A stretch of DNA of 26,651 nucleotides from Hyphochytrium catenoides (Eukaryota > Sar > Hyphochytriomycetes > Hyphochytriales > Hyphochytriaceae): assembly GCA_900088475.1 (NCBI GenBank), contig FLMG01002635.1:3881-30531 (forward strand), written 5' to 3'. This document shows positions 1-9,200 of the stretch, piece by piece; position 1 is the first letter of the stretch, and every line of letters starts with the position of its first letter. The notes below the pieces were generated by a model. That model ran no database searches, was not told the DNA's origin, and was given only the letters and a program-made list of their open reading frames with translations. Both the position numbers and the translations under genes were made by a program.

Positions 1-294
1 GAGAGAGAGTCTTGAGGTGAGGAGGGAGAGGGAGAGGCCTATAAATTGCAGGCAAAAGAGACAAGAGGGGATGGTAAGAGAGAAGAAAGAGGACTGAAAG
101 AGAGATTAATAGAGGAGCCGAAGATGCAGAAGGTGGCATTACAAGGTAGATAAGAACCACTAAGTTACTCAGAGGAACAGCGCCAAGATTGCCTGGGAAG
201 ACGCTCTGCAAACATCATCCAATGCCATAAGAAACCCTGGCAAGACAAGCGCTCCATTGCGCGACAAACGTAGCTACTCGGCTATCGCTGGAGG
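1..294. other. GA-rich leader upstream of the TMEM237 gene
   Basis: I see no coding exon here. The first ~130 bases are purine-rich (GAGAG/AGGAG runs); the rest is mixed sequence leading to the ATG at 295. It probably holds the 5' untranslated region and part of the promoter of the TMEM237 gene. I found no TATA box or other core promoter element I would defend. Confidence 0.5.
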
Positions 295-2933
295 ATGGAG
301 TCTAAGGCCCTGAGGGACAGCAAAAAGACAAAGTCCAAGAGCAGCTCCCGACATAGCGAGCGGTCAGAAGCCGAGAGCAAGGAGGAACGAAAGCTAGAGG
401 CCTCTCCTAGGTGCGTTGTAGCCAGTGTCTCTTTCTCTCTCTCTTCCCGTTCTTTCCTCTCCTCGTTGTTTTCTCTCTCTTTCCTCTATTATCTCTCCCT
501 GTCCGCGCGTCTTTCTTTTCCTTCATCTCCTAACACGCAGAGCAATGAACCTCCCTCTTCATTTCACGCCAGGCCTAGTCCACGGAGAAGAGTGCGCAAG
601 CGTCAGCCAAAGAACCCTTCGAGTGATCGGGATGATGAAGGCAGAGGAACAGAGAAGGAGAGAAAAGCCAAGAAGGAGCAGGAGGAGAGAAATGTCAAAG
701 ATAGTGAGCCCTCCGCGGAAGGTGGACAGGCCCCTTCTCCCTCAGAGGATAACACTTCGCATTCTGAGGAGACAAAGTCAAAGCGAGGAGAAGTGGAAAA
801 GAGGCGGAAAAAGAGGTCGTCGGCCGTGAAAAATAGTTCGTCGCTTAGCTCTTCAGCGTTAGAGGAGGAAGAGAGCCTTCAAGTCCGTCCAGAAGACATA
901 GAAGAGGGGCTTCTACTCTCTCATGAGGCGTGCTTGCGCTATGTAGAGGTCAGTCGTGACCTCTTCACTGTCCTCCCTTCAGCATTGCCGAAGGCCTTGC
1001 CGTCCCAATCATTGTCCCTTCATGCCTAGGTTATCTCCTTTGCAAAAAGCCAAATGCCCTGTGTGGGCCACTATGCATCTTCTTCCTACAGCGTAGTTGC
1101 CTTTCTTGCCTGCTCTTCCTCAACTGTGGGTCCTCCTTCTCCAATCTCTTCAATTCTTTCCTCTTTGTCGTTATCTCTCCCTCTCTGTCCTACCTGAGGT
1201 GTGTTCCTATCGTGGCTTTATTTTGCTTTCCCTCCTCTCTCTGACACCGCCTCTCCTCTCCAACTGCATGGCCTCCTCTTTATAGGTAGAGCTCAATGAC
1301 GGCACAGGGATTTACTCTACATCTCCTGCCATAGAAGACACAGCCATAGAAGATGCTTCTCCTTCTTCGAAAGAAACAGGAACTCGCAAGACAAACAGTT
1401 CTCAAGACAAGAGCTTTATCTATGTAGAAAACAGCTCAGATGGTGAGTTCCTCAAGGTGGAGCGGAGGCTCTTGATGCCTGCTGGAGGCCAGGAGCAGAC
1501 TTCAAGAGACGGAGATGTTAGCCCTTTGGAAGGGCTGTCTCGGACGGTCTATAGCTTATCGGCTATGATGGACACTACGATGATCTTTGTACAGGTGCCC
1601 TTACCTCCTTTAGCGCCCTTTCCCTCTATCCTTTCTTCGTGTCGTTTTCTCCTTCTTTCATAGGACTGTACTGGTTGCGGACTAAAGTCTTCGCTGTCGC
1701 TCCTTCCCGCTGTGAAAGTTTCTCTCTCCTTCCATCTCTCTTAATCTTCTCACTTCTCGTTTTCTCTACCAGGGTCTTTTGGCGGGTCTAGCCTTGATCA
1801 ACATGTACCAGGCGCAAGGCTTAAAGAGTGACGCGGTGGTGCAGAGCTACAGCTCCTTTTCGAACGACTATCGGAGGCTTTTCTTCCTCTTCATATTTGT
1901 TTGCGTGGTGGGGAGCTGGGACCGTTATGACCGTCTGGTGCTGGAGCAGAGGAAGATGACAATAGTAGACCCTTCCCAGCGTTGTAGGGTCAGTAGCCTA
2001 CGTTGCACCTGGTCGACAATCCCCATCTCTACACTCCACGTCTTCGTCATCTCTTGACAATCTCTCGCTAAATCTGAGCCTCTTTTAATCTTTGACTTTC
2101 CTTGTCCCCTGGTCCTTTTGTCACTCTCTTGCTAGCCTGTTCCTGTCTCTCTGTCCATTGCTCTCTCTACCGCCCTTGTCTTTGCAGCTTAGCCTTGTTC
2201 CCAGATAACTTGGACCATCTTGAACTGGAGTAAATCCAAGATCACGCTCTTCCCATCTCACTTATGCCTTTGATCTCCTCATGACCGTAATCCATTTGTT
2301 CCTGCCCGCTCTAATGTTCTCTCGCTTTTTCGTAGATACTCTTTGGAGCCCTTTGCTACACAGCCTCCTTTGTCCTCACTCTCGGACTGGCTCCTTTAGA
2401 TCTCTGGCTCACGGACGGAGATAGGTAAACCGCTATGCCTCTATGTTAGAGCCTCACTTCATACTCACTCCCCATTTCAACCCTCTATCTTGGGATAATC
2501 TAGCACCCAAGGCACTAGAACGGTACGTACACCCTTGCCCCCTGCTCAACGCCATGGATCTTACCCTCACCCTTTATCTCTGTGTCTCTTTGCTAAACTT
2601 TCCTGGGTCAACATTGGCCATCGCCCTCTTCCCTCTCTGGCGCGGCATCCTTCCTAGTGGTGGCTGCTCTTGGCTTGCGGTCGGCTCACTTTCATCTTTC
2701 TGGGCTGGATCGCTCTCTGCTATGTAAGCTCTCCTCCCAATCGCGGCAATTCCCCTCCTTTCTCGTTCAAGGTCCTTTTCTCTTCCCCGCTTTGGCTTCT
2801 TCTACAGTTCTACGCTATATTCTCACGCTGGGAGTGCACGCAGGACAATTATATTAGCGGCATCTTCATCAGAGACAATTTGCTAGAGCTTGCCAAGCTG
2901 CAAGCTGAGCTTGCTAGACTAGAGAGAAGGTAA
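295..2933 (+). CDS. TMEM237: TMEM237 family four-pass membrane protein (ciliary transition zone)
   Basis: TMEM237 proteins sit in the ciliary transition zone and help gate entry to the cilium. Exons by eye: 295-410, 543-948, 1286-1594, 1773-1988, 2336-2424, about 2452-2526, 2658-2723, 2844-2933, giving about 455 residues (human protein ~408). The N-terminal ~170 residues are charged, low-complexity and Lys/Glu/Ser-rich, as in the family. Four hydrophobic segments follow: around residues 268-290 (ends GLLAGLALINMYQ), 313-326 (LFFLFIFVCVVGSW, followed by DRYD), exon 5 (ILFGALCYTASFVLTLGL), and exon 7 (WWLLLACG, then FIFLGWIALCY). Their order, spacing and the short charged tail ending LAKLQAELARLERR match the family. 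Exon 5 ends in phase 2 while exon 6 (SLSWD-like, ALERY) reads in phase 0, so that junction is unresolved. Intron 1 is 132 bases and has no in-frame stop, so retention would add a Ser/Leu-rich insert. Family assignment is firm; the exact model is not. Confidence 0.85.
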
Positions 2934-4482
2934 GGAGCTATTTTTAGGAAGAGGACCGAAGGGCAGTAAGAAAGCGATAGGGTGCGAATAGACCGTGGCA
3001 ATGGAACAGGAGGCAAAGGCCGCCAACATGAAGGCTAGAAAAGGCAGGACGGCGGAGTTTAGGCAGAGAGAAAGAAAGAGAGGAGATCTACAAGGGATGA
3101 GTGACCTTGAGCACTTCACCGGCCGTGAACATCATGAACGTGAGGGATAGAGAGGATGCAAAAGGCTCAGCACAAGCCAGAGAAGGGACTCAGCGAGCCA
3201 TATAGAGGCCGCTATGGGGATAATGGCGAATGACTGACAGTGTCGGCCACTAGGGTTGACCGCCTAAACGGAAGGAATATTGAGACTCTCTCCCCGGACG
3301 AGCTGAAGGAGCTCATTGAAGTTCATAAGGTCTGCATATGGCGCAGTGTAGCTCTTCTTTAGAATATCTCACGGGCACTCCCCTCGCCATATACCTCCAG
3401 GCTGCCGCTGCAGATACCGAGCGGATGTATCTCTATCGCTCCAAGCTTGCGACCTCTGGGCAAGGATCGGGACCTGTCAAAGCGCCACAAGCCACTGATT
3501 CATTGTGATACGAAGGAAGCGCAGATTCAGTGCTCTCCTACTAATCCCAATATTATACTCTTAGAGGCCCCCCTGTTTGGGGACAGATGTCATCTTATAA
3601 GAGAACATTGCACATCTCCCAGCTACCTGGAGATAGTCTTGCCATCTAGATGAGTCTTTTACAGAGGTCACGACACCTACGTATAATCTCATTGGATTAT
3701 CGCATGTCCCTTCATAAGTAGCATAAGTAGCTCACTCATCGTGGTAGGTGGAACCCTTAGATTGGCTCCGTAATCTCTTTGTGCGACAACAAGATCCCTG
3801 AGATTCACAATGAGAAGCGAAGTAGCGGCCATTCTCGTCAAGTTAGACGGCTTGGCTTCTCTCTTCTCTTTCTTTGGCTAAGAGGAGAGAACCAAATGGC
3901 GCCAAGACTGCTGGGAGCAGGGAGCAATGCCTTCAATGCCCCTGCATCGTCCTGGCGCGATAAAGGCAGTGCGGCTATCGACCAGCGCGTTGACTCAAGA
4001 TCTGAAGAATCAGAACTTGCACTAGAGGCCTTGCGATAGCCGGTAACCGCTCATCTCCAATGAAAAGTGAAAAGGTTACTTTCTTGTAGATTGTTTTTTT
4101 CACTTCTAAGGAGGCATCCTTGTACGTTATTGAAGCTTCAATCCTCATAAAAAAGAAATCTTTCGCGGAGGATCTTGAAGACTTGAGACTTCGCAATGAC
4201 GAGCTTCAGAATTCAAGCTGTGCGATCTGAAGCTGAAGCTTTTTCAGACGAATTGCGCCCCCTGGGAAGCTCTGTTGGGGCTGGAGAGTAATCTTCAAGG
4301 GCTAAGGGGCCTCCCCCGTTTATCTCGTATCGGTCAAGGCTCGATTTATCTCATTGTGTTGTTCGGGCAAGAGTTAGCGGCTTATGGCACTGATTCTTAT
4401 CGGTTGAGAAGCGCTATCTTTCCTTCTGAACGTCCTCCTCTTTCTTTGGCTGCCTTTGGCTAAGGGTTTCCTGATAAAGAAG
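2934..4482. other. Unresolved region between TMEM237 and the WW/WH2 gene
   Basis: About 1.5 kb with no gene I can model confidently. On the plus strand there is a possible three-exon small protein (3001-3508), listed separately. Further on are short coiled-coil-like plus-strand pieces in different frames: about 3900-4037 (ends RSEESELALEALR), 4105-4216 (contains FAEDLEDLRLRNDELQ) and 4194-4290 (contains VRSEAEAFSDELRPLG). The last two overlap in different frames, as in a decayed coiled-coil gene. On the minus strand 3120-2919 has a CT-rich intron and a hydrophobic reading. A CT-rich plus-strand acceptor lies at about 3885. The region could be a pseudogene, or a real gene with very short exons. 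Confidence 0.4.
3001..3508 (+). CDS. Possible small coiled-coil protein (weak model)
   Basis: Three exons fit in phase: 3001-3139 (ATG start, donor GTGAGG), 3241-3329 and 3401-3508 (TGA), giving 111 residues. The N-terminal part is basic and Ala/Lys/Arg-rich. The middle exon reads RVDRLNGRNIETLSPDELK and looks like a real helix; the last exon continues AAAADTERMYLYRSKLATSG. I do not recognise a family. Against the model, intron 1 (3140-3240) lacks the CT tract seen in most introns here, and the opposite strand over 3120-2919 gives a competing transmembrane-like reading with a good CT-rich intron. It may be a remnant of the coiled-coil sequence scattered further downstream. Confidence 0.25.
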
Positions 4483-6018
4483 ATGAGCTTGCCTCCAGGA
4501 TGGGCGTCTGCCAAGTCAGCGGATGGCAAGGTAAGAGATCAAACTCCTCCTCTATAAATGTCAGTCAGTCGGAACAGTTTTGGTAGCTGACTTTTCTATC
4601 ATCCTCGGCATATTGTGACACTCCTACGCCTGACAGACACTGCCGCTAATATGTTCCTCTTCTTCCGCATTGGCTCGCATATTTGTTCCTGCTCCGCTTC
4701 CTGCTTGCTTTATATCCCATAGGAGTACTACTATAATCGAGTTACAAAAGCAACTCAGTGGGAGAGACCAACCAGCCCTGCTCTCCCAGCAGCCAGTAGT
4801 AGCAGAGCCATTGTGGCAAGGGCCCAGACGCAAGCAACGGTAGCTGCGGCCGCAGCTTCCCCTGCTCCAGCTGCCACCGGTGGTCGGGGAGACCTCCTGG
4901 CGGCCATACAGCGCGGAACAAAATTGAAAAAAGTCAGCACAAAGGAACCAGCCCCTGTTGGTGGACGGTAAGGCAGAAATTTCTCTTTGGTCTAACTCTC
5001 TTTTCGTCTCGTTTACCCTTCCCTTCCTTCATCTCTTCTGTGCCAACAAGGAAGACTCACACGTGTGCTTTTCTTTCACTACTCATCGCTCTGCAACTCT
5101 GGGTTGTCCTTGTCTTCTCGGCTATTACCATTCCGCTTTCCAGCGCTGGAGGAGACACCGGAGGTGGCGGAGGGCCGGTAGGTGGCGGCGGGGGAGGAGG
5201 AGGAGGAGGTGGGCCGTTTGGAGGTGGAGGCGGGGGCAACGACCTGATGGCTGCCATTAAAAACGCCCAGCTTAGGCGAGCTCAGAACCAGGGCAGGCAA
5301 GTCGCTCACTTCCTTGCGCAAGGTCTTTAGACTTCCCACGTCTCTCTCCTACTTCTCTCCTCATATGGTATACATACAGACATGTACTCTATCGCTTGTG
5401 CTCCCAAGGCCTTCAACTCTTACCATCCCTTAGCGTTTATCCAAGCTCCTTGTGACCCCGCCATAACCTATCGACGCTGCTCTCTCCACTATCTCTCTGT
5501 GCTCTGCACCTTCGGCATCGTCATATGTAGCCTAAGCGGCGGGAAAGAACCCAGTCCTAGCTCTTCTCCACCTCGTAGCACCGGCACAGCAGCAGCTGCC
5601 GATGCACTCAGAAAAAGTGGAATCTTTTCTTCCTCTTCCTCCACGACTCCAGCAAGAAAATTTTCCATCGGTGCTTCTAGTGTCTCTAATGGTAGGTGCT
5701 CTGTTCAAGAGAACGTGCTGCATATCGCCGTCCATATCGACCCGAATCTCTTGCTTTCTTCTGCGCGGAGCAGAGTCCCACATCACGTCTTTTCTTCTTG
5801 TGACTGAGTTGGAGATAAACGAGGTTCTAAGCTATTATGTGCGTCCTGAGTGACCTTACTTTAAGCTTTTGCTTAACCATTATCCTTCTCTCTCCTCTCT
5901 CCCTGCAGGTGATACATCCTCAGGCAGTTTAGAGTCACGAGTGAGTGCCTTGGAGTCCCAGCTCGTGTCCATTGAGAGCAAGCTTGACAAATTGTTAGCC
6001 TTCCACAATATCACCTAA
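4483..6018 (+). CDS. WW domain / WH2 / poly-Gly / WH2-like / coiled-coil protein, candidate actin regulator
   Basis: Exons 4483-4530, 4723-4967, 5144-5296, 5531-5691 and 5909-6018 join in phase to a 238-residue protein. Residues 1-35 form a complete WW domain: LPPGW, DGK, EYYYN, then TQWERP with the second Trp and the Pro; exon 1 splits it after DGK. WW domains bind proline-rich ligands. An Ala/Pro linker leads to a WH2 motif (GDLLAAIQRGTKLKKV, about residues 77-92), the G-actin-binding helix plus LKKV-type strap. Exon 3 is a glycine tract (about residues 99-125) followed by a second, less canonical WH2-like motif (NDLMAAIKNAQLRRAQ). A Ser-rich linker leads to a C-terminal coiled coil (SLESRVSALESQLVSIESKL) able to oligomerise the protein. 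Intron 3 uses a GC donor (AG|GCAAGT). The start is the only ATG before LPPGW. Actin binding is inferred from the motifs; I know of no named family with this domain order. Confidence 0.85.
5297..5530 (+). other. GC-AG intron in the WW/WH2 gene
   Basis: The exon ends ...GGC AG and is followed by GCAAGT, the usual consensus of the rare GC-AG class. The acceptor is ATGTAG at 5525-5530. AG plus C restores a serine codon and leads into LSGGKEPSPSSS. No GT donor in the neighbourhood keeps the frame. Confidence 0.7.
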
Positions 6019-6250
6019 TGTACACTTCTTCACCCGTTCGGCAAGCCCGATCTTGCACTAGGACTAGAGGACATAATGAGGCTGGTACAAGAGATTAGAG
6101 CAAACAAGGCACCGGGTCAATAGTGTTCGCTAGGAATCTCAGCTAGACCCTCTCTATGTCTTCTTCTTGAAGATCATCCGTGTCCTGGCAGATAGACCTG
6201 TGATGGTCTTGGAGCTGCTGCATTTTCATGTCTTTGCAGAGGAATACTCC
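6019..6250. other. Convergent intergenic spacer
   Basis: The 232 bases lie between the stop of the WW/WH2 gene (plus) and the stop of COG2 (minus). They must hold both 3' untranslated regions. A plus-strand frame crosses into the COG2 3' exons, but it is the antisense of COG2. No AATAAA signal is visible on either strand. Confidence 0.6.
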
Positions 6251-9200
6251 TTATTGACTCTCTCCAACATTATAGTTGGCGATCTCATCCCTCAGCGCCC
6301 TGAAGGGACTTTCTTTGGCAGGGTCAAATCCCAGTGCTTCACAGTGCCTGCAGAAGAGGCAGAGCGAAGTAATCGTAAGCAGAAGATAAAGCCTGCTATT
6401 CTTTCGTGTTGCCTCTCGTTCCGTCAGTCTCTTGGGCTAACCTTCCAAATTCATTAATGTCCAGCATGAGTTGCATGTGGATCTTCTCGGTGTCGGAGAC
6501 TTGATTGTCTCCGCTGGTACTCTGCTGCAGGGCGGATCGCTTGAGCTTTCTCTTTCTAAGGGAATCTTCCGTTTGTTTGGCTGTACAAATATCCAGATGT
6601 CAGAACGCCCAAATGGAAATCTCACCCAAGCGCACACAGAAAGCACATAGATATAGAAGTAGTAGAATTGGCCTAGAGAAGGACATCGAGACAGAAAGCA
6701 AGCATGGAGAAGATGATGAATGTCCACCATCTAAGAGCGAGAGAATGTAGGGGCGAAAGATCTGCGCAGATGGACGTCCGCGTTTGAAAACAGCGCCGCA
6801 GGTTTTGGTACAAGAGAGAAGCGGTCGATGCTTACCACTTTGCAAGAGCTCCACGGCCATTGACTTATACGTCTCACAGACATCAGTTAGCGTCTGGGAG
6901 ATGATGTGGGCTCGGCTGGCAGGAGGGATGTGCTGTCCAAACTGGTCTAGAATCTGCTTTACTGGGCTAGGACGAGCCGAAAAGTAAGGCACAAGAACAG
7001 CCATATTCAAAGCGCGACGGCTTCTTAAGTGCAGAAGGAGACGAGATAGGAAGAGCTACGACGAAAGACAGTGACGAGGGTGGTGGCTAGCTCCCAGCTT
7101 CCGGTGACAGACCAAATGAACAGAGAAGGTAGAGGGATAGTAGTGCATAGCTCACACTCTGGCTGCCATACCTGGTGAATGTTGGGACAAAAGGTGATGG
7201 TGCGGTGGGTGCTGGTTTGTTTGTCCAGCGAAAGAGCGTAGCGATGTGTCTAGAATAGGAGGTTGATATGCTTATTAGAACCATAGATGACACTTAAGAC
7301 CCACTGAAGGATCGCGGTGCCTTACTTTATGGAGTTCAGAGCTTTCGTGCACTCCTCCGTTAGCATGCCGGCGAGTCGTTTCCAGCACTCCGTTGAGAGG
7401 GTATCAAGCTCGGAGATTGACTGCAAGCAGCCAGTGAGAAAGTGGAACGAATGACACGAAACGCGCGTCAAGGAGTGCCACAATGCCGAGGCAGCCAGGA
7501 TTGACAGTACGTACATTGTTAAGAAGCGGCAGCACGGCATTAGAGACCATGGCGTGTGCTCTGCTTCTCGCTGCCTCCGCTGTCAGCTGGAGGCCATTAC
7601 GAAGGAGGTTCTCTATACTTTTCTCTAGAAGAGGCAGCGCGTGCTCTATCATCTACAGGGACGATAATCAGTTTGTTATGGCTTTGCTTTTTACGATCGA
7701 TTCCTCTCTTCGCCTCTTCCTTTTCGCAGCTGTCTCTCCAAGCTCCCTCTATTTTCTCAAAGCTTAAGAAGCCTTGCTCTTGGCCTTTCCTTCTCCTTCA
7801 ATTCTCTTCTGTTACAGCTTGCGTCGCACCATTGCTTCATCTAGTACTCGTGGCGCGTTTCAGGTATATGGCCATTACTCCCAGTCCTTACCTTACTATG
7901 CACTGTGGCAGTCTCAGCTGCAATATAAAGGATGACTTCTGCCTTCGCTGTGCTTCCAGGAGACTGTGAGGTTCCTGCATTGTCTCCAGAAGACCCAGGT
8001 ACAGCCGCGCCTGAGGCGTCTTCTCCCGCTTTCTACGGCCGTAAAAACAAGAGAGAATGATAGGACCATGTCAACTTAGCACTTAGAAGGTCAAATGAAC
8101 TGAAGTTTTACTGTCCTATGACTATGATAGGAAATGTATAGCGAAGCTTGAAGCAGGGAGAAAGCTAAGTGGAGCACTAGCAGATGACAGTCAAAGGATC
8201 GCATCTGTTAGGGCCCCTTCGGATAATCAAAGCCGTGCATAGAAAGTCAACCTGTCGCTCCTATCATCACGCTTACCTCAACTCTAACATAGGATTGTAG
8301 CCACGCTGTATACTGAGAGAGGAGCTGTAGAGCCAGGAGGACGAATTTGGGGATCAGAGGAACCAAGAGGACCTCCGGGCTCCAGGTCTTCCGGACAGCA
8401 CTGAGGACTTGCTCAGTACCTGCAGAAAAATATGGAGATTCTGTTTGATCCCGAACGGGGGCGGAGGCCAAGGGAAAAGAGAGAGAGGGTGTCACGATGG
8501 AAAAAAGAGCCAGATCGTCCCTAACAAAGCAATTGAGAGCACACCTGAAGCACCACTCTCCTGCGTGGTCCCAAACTTTGGGATAAAGACCGGTGGAGAA
8601 GCGAAGACTGGCCGCAAGGTCTGGTTTAGTTCGTCAACACGGAGCTGCAAGAAAGCAGGATGAAGTTAGGAGACCTGGTCGCCAATTATTGCTTAGTGTC
8701 GGGGCACCAGGCCACTCATTACCTGGTAGTAAACAGTCATGTTCCATCTTTTCATGAAGTCTCTCGTGCTTGCGTGGCTCTGGAAGCGAGCAGGATCGGG
8801 TGCCAGACGCTCTAACTGCTTCAGAAAAGAGATCGAAGCAGAATAGTTCTGGGATGTGCCATCGCCAGAGTGCTTGTTAGTTTAGCGTAGCCTCCAGCTA
8901 GATACAAGCTGGAAGTGAAGGCCAGCAAAGGGCGAGAGGAGCGAGACTAAGAAGGAGGCCATACCCGGTGAAATAGGGTGGCATCTCCCAGGGTAAAAAT
9001 CCCTGCGAGCCGCGTAACAAGTCCCTGTTCCACCTCTTTCCAGATGCTATTGCAAAGTATGTCTAAATCTGTGAACACATGAGCGCGTACAGTGGTTCGT
9101 TAATACCTAGGAAGCCCTTTTCCATCTTCCCTCTCACTCTCTCTTTGTCCCTATCTCTCTCTCTCTCTTTCTCAGGTCTTTGGCCAACCAATTCCAGCCA

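Noticed and set aside
2919-3263. Minus-strand membrane-protein gene as a listed coding feature
   Set aside because: The CT-rich intron and hydrophobic exons are suggestive, but upstream exons do not join in phase and no family is recognisable; kept only as a finding.
5057-5257. Minus-strand poly-proline frame resembling a formin FH1 region
   Set aside because: It is the antisense of the glycine codons (GGN) of the WW/WH2 exon. The plus strand has proper splice sites and two actin-binding motifs.
6167-6648. Plus-strand reading that looked like an OB-fold, single-strand-DNA-binding protein
   Set aside because: The phases did not join, and the minus strand of the same bases gives the C-terminal COG2 exons (KQTEDSLRKRK, TEKIHMQLMLDINEFG), which match the family and join in phase.
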